A DNA stretch of 64,000 nucleotides from Paraphoma chrysanthemicola (lineage: Eukaryota > Ascomycota > Dothideomycetes > Pleosporales > Phaeosphaeriaceae), in assembly GCA_020744225.1 (NCBI GenBank), contig JAGMWG010000012.1, positions 186,001 to 250,000 on the forward strand, in the 5' to 3' direction. The number at the start of each line of letters is the position of its first letter. Positions within the stretch are counted from its first letter, which is position 1. Below are positions 10,758 through 22,255 of this stretch, one piece after another. A program made the position numbers and the translations under genes. Below the pieces are notes generated by a model. It was not told the DNA's origin. It was given only the letters and a program-made list of their open reading frames with translations, and did not search any database.

Positions 10758-12715
10758 ATGGCGGACTCAGCACCACCACCACCAGCGGAGGAGAAGGGCC
10801 CCTCAAAGCGGGCGCTCGAGAAGGAGGCCAAGAAAGCTGCGGCCAAAGCAAAAAAGGCCGCCTATGCTCTCCGGCCCAAGGAACAAGCAAAGCCAGCTGC
10901 GAACAAAGAGCCCACGAGCGTCTTCTCCGAGGGCTGGCTGAAGCGCGTCTATGAAGAGAAGCCTGTCACAGATGTGCGGACGCGTTTCCCGCCCGAACCG
11001 AACGGCTACCTTCACATTGGCCACGCCAAAGCCATCGCCGTGGATTTCGGCTTCGCAAAGCATCACAATGGCGCGTGCAACTTGCGGTACGACGACACGA
11101 ACCCCGAAAAGGAAGAGGAGAAGTACTTTACGAGCATTCTCGACGTCATCAAGTGGCTTGGATTCGAGCCGACAAAGGTCACATATAGCAGCGACTGCTT
11201 CGACAAGCTTTATGAGCTGGCAGAGGAGCTGATTAACAAGGACGGCGCATATGTGTGCCATTGTTCAAGTGGGTCACAGAAGCTGCGAGTTTCATTGCGG
11301 TGTACTAACTCGTCGTAGGAGAGGAGATCAACATGCAGCGAGGCGGACCAGACAACCGAGGCAAACGCTATGCCTGCGAGCACCGCACGCGACCGATCGA
11401 AGAGTCCATCGCCGAGTTCCGAGCGATGCGCGACGGCAAATACCAGGCGGGAGAGGCGTTCCTGCGCATGAAGCAGAAGCAGGACGACCCCACCGAGGGC
11501 AACCCGCAGATGTGGGATCTGCCTGCGTATCGGGTCGTCAAGGAGAACCACCATCACCGGACTGGTGACAAGTGGAGAATCTACCCTACCTATGACTTCA
11601 CACACTGCATTGTCGATGCGCTGGAGGGGATAACACACTCGCTGTGCACCGTGGAATTCCGTCAATCACGTGTGTCGTATGACTGGCTGCTGGAGAAGCT
11701 GGACATGAAGATTCCAAAGTCGGAGGAGAAGGGTCCAATGCAGCGAGAGTTTGGCCGTCTGAGTGTCGGTGGAACCATTTTGTCGAAGCGTCGCATTCTC
11801 CAACTCGTCGAAGGTACTACCGCGGAGACTAAGAAGGAGGATGGCACAGTAGAGACGAAGAAGATACCACCAGCCGTACGAGGATGGGACGACCCGCGCC
11901 TCTTCACCATGGTGGCTCTCCGCCGCCGCGGCATACCAGCCAAGGCTATGCTCAACTTCGTCGCCGAGCTGGGAGTGACAGACGCGACGACCGAAATCGA
12001 GCCACCTCGTCTGGAAGCGTCCATCCGGAAATACCTCGAGCGTACCGTGCCGCGCCAGATGCTCGTTCTCGACCCCATCAAAATCGTCATCGAAGATTTC
12101 GCGACAGAAGATGAGCAGGACATGACTGTGCCCTACGACCCGAAAGGTACTATACCCGGCGAGCGTAAGGTGAAGATCGGCAAAGAGGTCTACATCGACC
12201 GCAGCGACTTCCGAGAAGAGGACAGCCCCGATTACTTCCGTCTGGCGCCCAACAAGGCTGTCGGTCTGTACAACGTACCCTTTTCAATACGTGCGACTTC
12301 GTTCTCGAAGGATGAGAACGGCAACGTGGCTGAGATCAAGGCGGTCAAGGTGCCTGGAACAGAGAAGCCGAAGGCGTATATTCAGTGGGTTGACGCAGCG
12401 ACGGGTATACCAGTGACGGCACGTCTTTACAACTCTCTTTTCAAGACCGAGTCGCCGAACACCCTCGATTGGAAGAACGGTGGGTGGGCTGATGACCTGA
12501 ATCCAAATTCAGAGATCATTTACAGCAAAGCTGTGATCGAGAAGGGTCTTCGAGATCTCATCAAAGAAAATTCACTCAACCCAAGTGGATCATCGGATGC
12601 GCTTGTCCGCTTCCAGGCTCTGCGGACAGCGTATTTTTGCGTAGATATTGAGTCTACGGAGGACAGCATCGTGCTGAACCAGATCGTAAGCTTGAGGGAG
12701 GACAAGGGCAAATGA
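10758..12715 (+). CDS. GLN4: Glutaminyl-tRNA synthetase, cytosolic (class I)
   Basis: Two exons, 10758-11268 and 11319-12715, separated by a 50-nt GT-AG intron with a perfect TACTAAC branch site near 11303. Coding length is 1908 nt, 635 residues. After a Lys/Ala-rich leader of about 55 residues comes the catalytic core with the class I HIGH motif at residues 86-89 and the second signature as LSKR at about 325-328. DTNPEKEEEKYF and YDFTHCIVDALE are typical of eukaryotic GlnRS rather than GluRS. The C-terminal beta-barrel anticodon-binding region is complete. It charges tRNA-Gln with glutamine in the cytosol. Compared with yeast Gln4 (over 800 residues), the long N-terminal GatB-like appended domain is missing and replaced by the basic leader. 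Confidence 0.95.
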
Positions 12716-13746
12716 GTATCTACTAGCGCAGGCATGGCGTTGGTGGTCAGGTGGTTCATCCTGGGGTCAGAAGCATATTCTGAAGCGTTTGTGCAATAGA
12801 TACAGCATAGGCCAATGGTGTTGTGCTATCAAGCCTTTCCCACCAAGCTAGTGTGCAGCAGCGCGACTTCCTTCTTGACGCAACACACGTGGGCACAATT
12901 CTTCAACACTTCCCGCTGCGTGTTTCTCCTTCATGTCTTTGGTACCGGCGTGCGTCTAGCCCCGTCCACGCTGACATTTATCACGATCTCTAATCAGCTA
13001 GCCACGCTGACGCAGCGGAAATCCTTCGGCCGCCTCCCCTGCCGACACCAGTACCTGTGTGGCCTGCCTGCCCACTTTGTGCCACGATTCAACCAGAGTC
13101 ACTCCGAGATCGAACCAATGCTTGAGGATCATCCGCAGCGCTCGCCATTACCAACATACTGGTCACCGGTTCCTATGCTGCAGGATCACGAACGGAATGG
13201 CGGACCAGTACACCCGTCGCGCTCGTGGAGCGGCATCGCGTTGCGCAACGCCTGAGTCAACAGTTGCAAAGCAGTCTCCTGCCTGACTCAAACTAGAGAG
13301 GTTGTATACATGCCCTTTCTAGTGAACTTCAGCTTGGAAACACGGGATGCGACATGCAAGATGCCTCGCTCATGAGCAGCTTGGAGACAATCTGCCTTCT
13401 TGAGGCTGTACCACTTACGATGCACTGCATCTGAGAGCTCGCTTAAGACGCCCGCGGAGCTGTTTTCGGAATGCAGATGCGCTGCTATCTTCCAATAGCA
13501 AGGCTTGGTGAACGCCTCAACCCCGCTGTCGTAATCGCTTTCGAGGTTATATAATCCGGCGGCGCCACTAATAGACACTGTTTTCTATTGTTGTTTGAAC
13601 CCGAGCCTTTTTCGCGATTAGCTTACGTCATTCAGCTCGAGCCTGTCTACGACCGAGAACTGTGGCGAAGAGAAGCCGAGAGGCGTTTTCATAGGACAGC
13701 CTTACGAGGCTGACGGTTGCCGATTAGTCGGACGGCATCTTGCAAC
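12716..13746. other. Intergenic region
   Basis: Holds the 3' flank of the synthetase gene and the promoter of the transcription factor gene. Two ORFs (12815-13255 plus, 146 codons; 13288-13578 minus, no ATG) have no motif or splice support and I do not call them. Confidence 0.4.
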
Positions 13747-15844
13747 ATGGCCGAGCCTGCAGACCTAATGGAAGGCCGTCTTCGTGCAGAAAAAAACGAC
13801 GACAGCTCGCAACCTCCAGATCTATCAAACCAAGAAGATATCATGGGCCTTTCAGATCGAGAGTACGAATTCTTTGTCACGACTGATGAACCTCACCAAC
13901 CAGAAGGCACAGACCGCGGGCTGATACGTCGGACTGTAATGCGTAACTTCTTTGAAGCAAAATGGGCAGGATCTCAGAACAACACTTCAGAACACAACTC
14001 TGCGAGTACTGTGATGGCAGAGAAACAGTTGAAAAGCCGCTTTCGGTTGCCGAAGCCTGGGAAAGAGAGCCCAGAGTCTAAGGTTAAGAGAAGAGATAGC
14101 AACGAAGAGAAAGGGGCCGTCAAAAGGAAGAGACCAAAGGCTACAAGGACGGTGTCTAGGGCGACGGACGCAAGTGAGCAGGCAGAGGCTGGGAAAAGTT
14201 TGACTGGTAGCCCACAAGGACCTTCGACCGACGAGAACAACGAGTCTTCTAAGAGTGGCAAAAGGCGGGACCAACGAATACTCCTCAAGATGAGTCCTAG
14301 CTCACATCGATTCGACCCTTTCGATGTTCTTCCGGTGCCTGGAACGCCACAGCTCGACATACTGTTCAAATTATGTAAGCTTCCAATGCAGCCTATTTGC
14401 AGGAGATGCAAGCTAATGCAACCAGACAAAAGCGGATCAAGGACGAATTCAATCGTCATCAATGCAAAGCACTCTTGGTGGTCCTTCATATCAAACGATG
14501 CCGGTCTTTTACATGCCACGCTTGCGACCTGGGCGCTCTACGGCGTGCTCGTGCGTGGATTGAGTGAACTCCGCGTCGACAAGCTTCGACACAAGAATGA
14601 AGCCATCAAGGAGATCAACGTGAAACTTGGTAGCCCGGGCAGTACGATCACTGACGAACTTGTCGGCACGGTCTTGACCATGGCGAGTTTCGAAGTAGGA
14701 ACCCTCTATCGTTTCTGCTTAAAGTCCTGACGAGTTACAGAATCTGCTGGGCGCATATGAAGCTGCTCAAGTTCATGTCGAGGCACTGAAACGCATGGTA
14801 AATGCACGGGGCGGAATATTCGCCTTCGGGCACAATGATGGTCTAATTCGGGGCATCACTTGGTGAGTCTGACAACCCGACTACTTGCTTGACTGAGGAC
14901 GCTGATGTGGCATTAGGGTTGACTTCCACACCGCTGCAGCTTTTCACACCCCACCATCATTTCCGCAAATTCGTCTAGACCCCGACACGCCTCCACTACC
15001 TGACAAAGTCCTTGAAAAAGCCGCGCTGACCTCGCCAACTTCATTGCTCCAGCTGTCGATGGCAGCGATCGACTGCTTCAATATATTCTACCGGCTACAT
15101 CGCTTGGCGATTGCAGCATCCTCATACTGGAGATCGCAGGTGAACCCTCTCACATTGAGCAATTTGCTGTATGAGACGGAGTACATCATCTTGTCAGTCC
15201 CGGACTGCTCGCGGGATTTTCTGGATTTCGACCTTGAAACCAGGCCCGAGCGGGATGAGGACTTTCAGGACCGCGATAATACAGCACACGCAGCTTCGGT
15301 CGTTGAAGCACTTCTAGCCGCTGCCCACATTTTTGTCTACGCTGCGTTGCGCGAGCTCCCAACCAATACTAAAATCTTCGCCATTCTGCTGGAACGCTTG
15401 CGTATCGCGGTCGCGCGTCCGTCCATATGTACGATATATGTCTGGAAGAAAGAACGCCAACTCGATATGCTGCTCTGGACTTTCGTCGTCGCATGCTCCA
15501 TTGCGCCCGCTGGAGATTGTCGATTTTGGTGGATTCAACACTTGACTGACATCATGGTGGAAATGAAGATTCGGAGTCGTTTTGATCTAGAAATGGTACT
15601 GCAACGTGTAGCTTGGGTCGATACTTACTTCAATAGTGTCCTAGGTGCGATATGGGAGGAAGTGGCGCAACAGAGAGGAGCCATTGCGATGGGTCATAGA
15701 AGTGGGATGATGGATCAACCGCTTTCAAGACCGATGAATGCAGACCTAGAGTCGAGGATGTGGGATGGTCGACGAAATGGAGGGGATGGCGGGGAACAGC
15801 AGGAGGGAGCGATACACAAGAGAGGTAACACGTGGAGAGTTTAG
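13747..15844 (+). CDS. Fungal-specific transcription factor-type protein
   Basis: Three exons, 13747-14694, 14741-14862 and 14917-15844, with introns of 46 and 54 nt. Coding length is 1998 nt, 665 residues. The start is ATG 13747; the open frame further upstream lacks ATG. Residues about 40-75 contain FFVTTDEPHQPEG followed by IRRTVMRNFFEAKW, a block often seen in fungal regulators of the Fungal_trans_2 type. A basic Ser/Lys-rich stretch with KVKRRD and KRKRPK may be a nuclear localisation signal. The C-terminal two thirds is helical, like the regulatory middle-homology region of zinc-cluster factors. No Zn2Cys6 cluster is visible, so DNA binding is not shown. The gene converges on the feruloyl esterase gene, with 54 bp between stops. 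Confidence 0.8.
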
Positions 15845-15898
15845 TACGGTTGTTAGGTTGTGTAACATCGTAGACCTGCCGACCAATGTACTCAATAC

Positions 15899-17482
15899 TT
15901 ATGAGATACACTTCCAAGCATTCTCATCCTTTGGATCGCCAACACCTCCATACACATTGCGGCTCGGCCACCGACAATGCTTCCTCTTGTAATCGACACC
16001 CAAGGCTGCAGTTCCGTTCTTGTATGCTATCCCAGTGATCGATTCCGGTGCAATACCTTTTTCAACCCACTGCACCATCGCCATCAGAACATTCTCTTTC
16101 GGGTCCAAGCTGGCCGAATTGCGTTTCGAGTTCCCGATCACAGACGCGCCTGGGCCGCCCCCACAATGCGCCATTCCTGAGACTTGGAAGTACCGATAGA
16201 AGCCGTCCAGCTGATTTGAACTCAGTCCCATCGTCTTGGAAACATGCTCGTAGTATCTAGGCGAGTTCTCGCTCGAGATAATACCGTCGGCCAAACCATG
16301 GTAGTGCAGCAGCTTTCCGCCCTTGTTTTTGAATGCAGAGAGGTCGCCGTTCCATGTCTCGATATTGAACAAGTTCAGATGTGACGAGATATCGTAATCG
16401 GAAGGCTTCAAGCTGGCCGGATCCCAAGACGCGTTGTTGAAGATCGCGTACTTCCACCAGTCCACCGCGCCAAACGGTTGTCCGGAAAATAATGCCGATG
16501 GCGCTTCCGTTGCTTCGGCACCAGGCTGAAGCCGTGGGTACACAAGGCTTCCATCCGTCCCATACAGAGGGGAGTAAATCTTGCGCACGGTATCAGCCTG
16601 GAGTGGTGTCAAACACGACGAATTCTGCCCTTCCCGACACACCAATCCCGCAGGATCATATTCGCACAAATGCGGAAACTCCAAAATCCCATCTTCCAAT
16701 CCATCCAGCTCATCACACTGCGCCAACACATCCTGATGTATCACCGGCCACATCTCGACCGGAACAAACGTCGGCGCACCCACCGGTCCCGTCAACGGCA
16801 AGAAATGACAACTCCAACTCGTCAAATTATTAAACGCAAACGCCGGCGCCCCAGCAACCACGCCGTCAAAATCCCCTGGAAAATCTTGCACAGATTTGAA
16901 GCCCTGGCGCCCGCCCGTCGAACAACCAAGATAATAGCTCTTCGTATATCCCTTTCCGTAAAACACACGACTAATCTTCTTGCCGAGGACAACACCCGTG
17001 TGTAAAGCACGATACGCAAAATCCTCAATAACATCCGGATTATTAAGAAAGGCTTCACCAGTCATTCCATCATGTCCGTTATTTGTCCCAACGGTCGCAA
17101 AGCCAAGGGATGCCGCGTACTCAATGTCTTCGTACTGGATACATCCGCCTAGACCGCCGTTGCCCGTGCTGAGGAACCGGCCTGTCCAGGTCAAGGGGAG
17201 CCAGGTTTCCATGCGTAGGCTGGAGCGCGGAGATGTGGTTACTGTGAGGGCGACGCGGCAGAGGTCGATGGAGACGAGTTGCGAGGGGCGGGTGCATGTT
17301 GGGTCGGCGGAGGGGAAGAGGAGGGTTGTATTTGCCGGGATGAAGGTTGTGGTCAGATTGCTGGTGGAGGGGAGGTGGAGCTTGGATGCGAGCGAGGCAC
17401 AGCGGGATGAGAAGTCTTGGTGTGGTGATGGGGAGGCGGATGATACTGCATATAGAGCAGCAACAAAGAAAAGGAGCTTCAT
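15899..17482 (-). CDS. faeB: Feruloyl esterase B / tannase-family secreted esterase
   Basis: Single exon, 527 residues, from ATG 17482-17480. An N-terminal signal peptide (MKLLFFVAALYAVSSA) directs secretion. The family's CS-D-HC arrangement is complete: Cys187-Ser188 in the GCSTGG elbow, Asp399 in HGLADG, and His439-Cys440 in GMAHCGGGPG, so a disulfide can tie the nucleophile to the catalytic His. CDELDGLEDGILEFP is the calcium-binding loop of the lid region. Several N-glycosylation sequons are present. Enzymes of this family release ferulic or related acids from plant cell-wall arabinoxylan or split gallate esters; the exact substrate cannot be read from sequence. Nothing is broken. Confidence 0.93.
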   Translation of the reverse strand: MKLLFFVAALYAVSSASPSPHQDFSSRCASLASKLHLPSTSNLTTTFIPANTTLLFPSADPTCTRPSQLVSIDLCRVALTVTTSPRSSLRMETWLPLTWTGRFLSTGNGGLGGCIQYEDIEYAASLGFATVGTNNGHDGMTGEAFLNNPDVIEDFAYRALHTGVVLGKKISRVFYGKGYTKSYYLGCSTGGRQGFKSVQDFPGDFDGVVAGAPAFAFNNLTSWSCHFLPLTGPVGAPTFVPVEMWPVIHQDVLAQCDELDGLEDGILEFPHLCEYDPAGLVCREGQNSSCLTPLQADTVRKIYSPLYGTDGSLVYPRLQPGAEATEAPSALFSGQPFGAVDWWKYAIFNNASWDPASLKPSDYDISSHLNLFNIETWNGDLSAFKNKGGKLLHYHGLADGIISSENSPRYYEHVSKTMGLSSNQLDGFYRYFQVSGMAHCGGGPGASVIGNSKRNSASLDPKENVLMAMVQWVEKGIAPESITGIAYKNGTAALGVDYKRKHCRWPSRNVYGGVGDPKDENAWKCIS

Positions 17483-17547
17483 GTTTGCGGCACGGTGCGG
17501 TGACTATGGAAGCCACAACAAGGCGATGGACGTCTGGCTCCCTGGAG

Positions 17548-17558
17548 TATATATATTA
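17548..17558 (-). promoter_or_regulatory. TATA-like element of the feruloyl esterase gene
   Basis: An alternating TATATATATTA run lies about 65 bp upstream of the esterase ATG, a normal TATA-to-start distance for fungal genes. Assigned by position and composition only. Confidence 0.45.
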
Positions 17559-18559
17559 ACAGCGAACAAGCTTCTTTACTTATATATGCACCACCATCAA
17601 TTCTCATTACCGAGGACTTCTTCGGGTGTGAAGTTCCAAAAGCAGGTGATCCCACCTCCCTACCCTCTAAACCACATTCCCTCCTCTTCCACACGCATGA
17701 TCAGAACTGCCGTGTTCACCACTAACGTACTTGCATCTCCGATCCCGACGTTCCCCCAAACGGCATATCGCGCGACAGCATAGCGCCAGACCGGCGGGTT
17801 CCTTGTATGGTGCGCAAATTTCGGAAAGTGGTTGCGACAGTAGTGTACATGCATTCATGCTCCGATGGTGCTGGGATGGCGATTGGTTCGTTGTTCCCCG
17901 CATTTTAGACGCCACCATGTCCTCTGCGTGTGGCTTCGGTAAAGCATTGCACCGGAATCGGAACCGGAATCGCAATGTTGTTGCCGATCATGTTGTCATT
18001 CAACGGTTGTGTTGTGGTTGACTAAGTGAGTGATGAAGTTGTGATGATTGTTTTGGTGGTCGTCCAGTGGAGAATTTACGTTATCATAAAGTGCGACGGC
18101 CAGATTGCCAAAAGTGCTTCCGGTCGCTGTAAATATTTGCGTGTGACTGTAGTTCATAATTATGCAATATAATCAGGTGTAGATTTAGCTATTTTCACGA
18201 TGTGTCCAGACCAGTCTCCGCATCAAGGCACCGCTGAAATACCGAGGTTGATTGTTCGTCCAAGTAGCAATACAGTCGGTTAGGCAACTTGACATTATGA
18301 ATCCGGATTTCAAGCAATTGACCAACCAGGTGTACCTACAAGGATAACTAGCCGAGGAACTCTCTCTAAGACTTGTGTCAGCCATGTACATTAAATCCGA
18401 TACGTGCTTAAGCTTGTGTGTGACGAAAGTTGTCTTTTGTTGAAGAGAGCGCTAGCCAACGGTGGAAGAGCCTAATTTGCCGACGTCGATCTCGAATAAA
18501 CACTACGAGTCAGCGACATGCCACTTGGCCTACATGGACTGTCGTCTGGTCTAGCAATC
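17559..18559. other. Intergenic region
   Basis: Upstream flank of the feruloyl esterase gene and 3' flank of the reductase gene. A short degenerate GGAATC/GGAACC repeat occurs at about 17950-17975. No gene supported. Confidence 0.4.
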
Positions 18560-19887
18560 TCAGTTTCCATCCAGCCCCTCTGCAGTTCCTCTCATGCTCT
18601 CATAGAAAGAAACGAATCCGGAGCTGCCCAGGTCCTTCAACCATTTCTCAGCCTTTGCTCTGCCTTCGATCGTCCACTTCGACTTTACTAGCCCAGGTAT
18701 GTCTTGAGGGAAGTCTTTGCGACGAAACAGCTTTCGATAAGCTGCTAGGAAATCGTTGACGTTGACCTGTTCGGCCCAAGGGTAGACTCGCTCGTTCTTG
18801 ATGTCTGGATGAATGAGTGCAAGGAGGTGGAAGCGGCCGATGTCCTCAGAGTTCACGAAGTAGAAAGCTATTCGGAGATTATTTGTTAGCACGCTTTGAC
18901 AGACTAGACGCGGACGGCCATATCGTTATGCCCAAGCGAAAAATGTATGTGCATGGGCCATGTGCAAGCGATCTCTGATGGGGCTACTTACGAGGTAAGC
19001 CTTTCATCTGTTCCACGCCCGCCCCGCCGTGATAGGCCATAACAGCCATTCCGATTGATGACGGGTGGCCTTGGTGCTTGTGACTTATTCTCTTTCCTAG
19101 GACGAATGGAGTGACAACTGTTGTGCAATTTGTTGTGATCAGTAATGCTGCCTAGACGTAGCTCGTGGATCTTTCTGGGACTCACTGGTGCTTGCCTGGA
19201 AATGAGGCTCCTCTTCTTTCACAAATGTGAACAGGGCCTGCTCGCCCTGCACTTTACTGGCGCCGTACACCGTAAATGCTTTCTCGGCAGTGAATGGAGG
19301 GATCCAGGCCTGCTTGACAACTTCATCATTCCAATCATCGGATGTAAGAGATCTTTCAGATTCAGTATCAAGAGGTGGCGTAGCCATGGCGGAAGACGTA
19401 AGGACAAAACGCTTGACTGTCGGCTCTCTGGCGGCGGCTTTAAGGGCACCGAGGAGACCATTGATGTAACGTGTTATGGCCTCATTGGGATCTATATTAT
19501 CAGCAACATATCTTACATGTCATTCTCGACGTAGCTCACCGCCGTTTGAGGGGACGAAGGATACGAGAGCCACACCAGAGACACCTGAGCGTAGATTCTA
19601 ATTAGTTTATAGCAACTCAGAGTGTTTTGAATCTGCTAACCTTTGACAGCATCCTCGTAAGGTCCCTCGAAGTCTTTGACCTCGATAAGATTAAATCTTC
19701 CCTTGCCGTATTTTGCTTCGAAGTGTTCCTGCAGCCACCAGTTCTTGGCCTTGTCTCGTACGGCACCTCGAATCTTGTATCCATGAGCGAGACCCTGGTC
19801 TGCGACATGAGATCCGACCAGTCCATTGACTCCAGTGACGAGAATGGTGGAATCGGGTGGGAGAACAGGGTTTGCAAGTGGAGACAT
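18560..19887 (-). CDS. GRE2-like NAD(P)-dependent reductase (extended SDR)
   Basis: Five exons on the minus strand: 19887-19641, 19584-19540, 19491-19186, 19117-18992 and 18867-18560. The introns are GT-AG and frame holds at every junction; total 1032 nt, 343 residues. The N-terminal Rossmann motif is VTGVNGLVGSHV, the TGxxGxxG form of extended short-chain dehydrogenases. The catalytic pair is Tyr173/Lys177 in YGASK, with Ser in LTSSA. This layout matches yeast Gre2 and dihydroflavonol-reductase-like enzymes, which reduce aldehydes and ketones such as methylglyoxal with NAD(P)H in the cytosol. Substrate is not predictable. In the third exon a GCAAGC lies next to the used GTGAGT donor, but only the GT site keeps the frame. 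Confidence 0.9.
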
Positions 19888-20585
19888 TGTTCGTGGTTCG
19901 TCTTGTCAAATTAGGATCTAGTGTGAGTAAATAGTACGGGTCTAGCAAGACTTGTGTGCAATCGAGACTCTTATACCCGGAGTCGAACTCCGTCGTCTCT
20001 TAGAACAGCAATTGGACAATCCACCATTCGTGGCTCATCATGGTCTTGTTGCGGCGGACCAATCTCGGCTGAGTTTATTGATGATAATGATGAAGGAACT
20101 AGCTCCCAGTACGATACTAGGTTCCGTTGAATGTGTTACCGTAGCCACGAAGAAGCCTTGGAAAACCGCGGAGTGAAGACACGGACGAGCATCGGCGGTC
20201 GCGTTGCTCGTTGGTCCCACATCTCCATGGGGACATCGCAGCTAGATGCGATCATAGTGTCTTCACTCTCTTGGCTAAATCTGCACGGTCTGAACAAAAC
20301 GGACTGACAAATGTGCTTTTAAAGTATCAGATCTCGGTTGAGGTTTGTGCCGGGAGATAATTTGGCAATTCCAGTGCGAACGTGCTTATTGGACCTCCGA
20401 TCTTCAAGGCAGTACATCGGTATGCGCAGGGTTGGTGCCTAGTACCCTCATCTCGAGACCCTCATTCTTGGAGCCTACAGGTCTCTCGCTCGTGCACCCT
20501 TTCCGTACTGCCTGCAAGAGGCTTACGGCACCCAGTGCGAGAATAATTACACGTCAACGTCTCGATGGTGTAACAACGTGATCGC
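19888..20585. other. Intergenic region
   Basis: Contains a short tRNA-reminiscent hairpin at about 19975-20000 that does not fold into a full cloverleaf. No gene supported. Confidence 0.4.
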
Positions 20586-20849
20586 TTACGACATTGAGGT
20601 CATTTCAGAACCGTTGCAACTTCGGTTTGATTTAAGGTTAGCGATACAGTGATACTGATCGACATTTGACACCCTAAAGTCCAGTTCTTGATTGTGAGCC
20701 CGAACGAAACCATCCGAACCAATGGAAAGATCAAGATCATCTGTCGGATACCGGAAGAACTCTTGTCCTGTGACGTCAAAAGTGTACGTATCAGGTGGAG
20801 GATCGGTCATAGTTGCTCGGTTAGGTCGCAGCCAAAGATTGAAATGCAT
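20586..20849 (-). CDS. Possible small hypothetical protein or exon
   Basis: An 87-codon ORF with ATG at 20849. The middle part, MTDPPPDTYTFDV and then FRYPTDDLDL, looks like genuine protein, whereas the last 25 residues look like read-through of an intron after LDFRV. No family is recognised. It could be the first exon of a gene or a relic. Confidence 0.25.
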   Translation of the reverse strand: MHFNLWLRPNRATMTDPPPDTYTFDVTGQEFFRYPTDDLDLSIGSDGFVRAHNQELDFRVSNVDQYHCIANLKSNRSCNGSEMTSMS

Positions 20850-21148
20850 CCTGGGACCAGTCGCTGTCGCTTTCGCTTTCGCTCCGAAACTACCTGGGAG
20901 CGGAGTCGGATGATAGTAATGCCGCTCATCAAAGCAGCATTGCGCTACTTAGCAATCACGATGCAGACAATGTTCAGACGCTGTTTCCGCTGTGTGTAGT
21001 TGATGCACAGCTGGCTTTGCTGGCTTAAAATCCGCGCAGGGAGGTGATGAAACAGGTCTTCTCGTAATCACCATACCACAACAATCATTCCGATAGATCA
21101 GAGGTCGTAAGAAGTTTTGGTATGTGCAGAACTGCATCCTATCACTGG

Positions 21149-22255
21149 CTATGGGCGATGCAGATGGCTTTTCAACCTCTTCTTCACCTTCCTCTGCGCT
21201 TTTCTCCTCTTCCACGCCTCACCACTACTGATCGCAATCCACCACAGCACGAAGAGGCAGCCAAAGGAAATGCTCCATATAATGGCTTCCGTGCTGGCCC
21301 ATACGAATACTCCAAGTGTCCTCTTGAGTCCTTTATTGTCGGTGTCATCCATTTGTTTCGCGCCGATGATCACTTGCATCGCGCTTAACATGACAGACAA
21401 CAACGCGAATATGAACAGAATTACTGGGAAGAATCGCGAAAAATACAGGCCATATCGGCTCTCGAAGCGGTTGAGATGCCAGCGGCGCAGGAGTAGCACC
21501 GAATGGAAGTTGAGCGCATCGAGCTGAAGAACGCCATAATGCCATCGGGAGCTGATCGCAGTATCGGGGATCACATCAAAAGATGATATGAAGTCGACGA
21601 AAGCTTCAAACGATACTCCGCCGAATGCGCCGAGCAGATCATGTCGTCGTGCGATATTGAAGTCCGACCGCCTCTGGATTAGGCTTGAGTATGTCTTGAG
21701 GAAGCCGAGAGACGTCCCAACCAATCTCTTCCTCTCCACATCATCGAAGTCGCTATGTGACCGGTCAAGTAGATATTCCCAAAAGGCGAAGGAAGCGAGG
21801 TAGGCTGGAAGTGGCTTGACGTAGAGGATGCCTTCGATCCCGGCCCACAGGAGATGTATCGATGGATCCTCTGTAATCTGAATTCTGCGATCAAGAACCA
21901 TGTGCTGCGATAGCGCAACAATGTCTGGAGATGGTCCCGCCCGCCACAGCTTCTCCCCGAGCTTGTTCAGGTCCGGTGTGTCCAGATCTTTGAGGCAGTA
22001 GGACGCAATCTCTGATCCAAGGTTCAACTTTATGCGTGGCGCGTCCGGTAGAGTTTGACTCGAGCCACGGCTTCGCAGCTGAGATGGTTTCTCGGCATCC
22101 CGAATGTACTCCAGGCCTTTATACAGTTGAGCACTCTCGTCGAACGGCACTCGTGTTGAGTCCCAGGCAGTATTCGCAGCTGTACTGGCACGCGAAAACG
22201 AGGCTACGCAAGTTGGCGTTGGCGACACGGGGCTGATGTTGTCGTCGCTGGCCAT
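21149..22255 (-). CDS. DUF6601-like integral membrane protein
   Basis: Single exon, 368 residues from ATG 22255-22253. The frame opens three codons earlier at a TTG, which I do not use. A disordered Ser-rich N-terminus is followed by a soluble region with MVLDRRIQITEDPSIHLLW and YVKPLPAYLASFAFWEYLL, a block I associate with the fungal DUF6601 family. The C-terminal third carries two strong hydrophobic segments, FFPVILFIFALLSVMLSAM and IIWSISFGCLFVLWWIAI, and ends in a very basic tail. That suggests a two-span protein with a cytosolic tail. Function is unknown. The family name is from memory and should be treated as probable. Confidence 0.75.
   Translation of the reverse strand: MASDDNISPVSPTPTCVASFSRASTAANTAWDSTRVPFDESAQLYKGLEYIRDAEKPSQLRSRGSSQTLPDAPRIKLNLGSEIASYCLKDLDTPDLNKLGEKLWRAGPSPDIVALSQHMVLDRRIQITEDPSIHLLWAGIEGILYVKPLPAYLASFAFWEYLLDRSHSDFDDVERKRLVGTSLGFLKTYSSLIQRRSDFNIARRHDLLGAFGGVSFEAFVDFISSFDVIPDTAISSRWHYGVLQLDALNFHSVLLLRRWHLNRFESRYGLYFSRFFPVILFIFALLSVMLSAMQVIIGAKQMDDTDNKGLKRTLGVFVWASTEAIIWSISFGCLFVLWWIAISSGEAWKRRKAQRKVKKRLKSHLHRP

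Noticed and set aside
12815..13255. 146-codon plus-strand ORF with ATG
   Set aside because: No recognisable motif; composition resembles intergenic DNA downstream of the synthetase gene.
13288..13578. 96-codon minus-strand frame with partly protein-like composition
   Set aside because: No ATG, a stop immediately upstream and no acceptor site that would link it to another exon.
13747..19887. Transcription factor, esterase and reductase side by side as a possible biosynthetic cluster
   Set aside because: No backbone enzyme (PKS, NRPS, terpene synthase) is present and the genes are not co-oriented; adjacency alone is not a cluster.
19962..20040. tRNA-like sequence on the minus strand, with a GGAG-TTCGA-CTCC hairpin and a TTCTAAG loop-like stretch
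   Set aside because: The T-arm would need a 5-nt loop and neither the anticodon stem nor the acceptor stem pairs. It may be a decayed tRNA but cannot be called.
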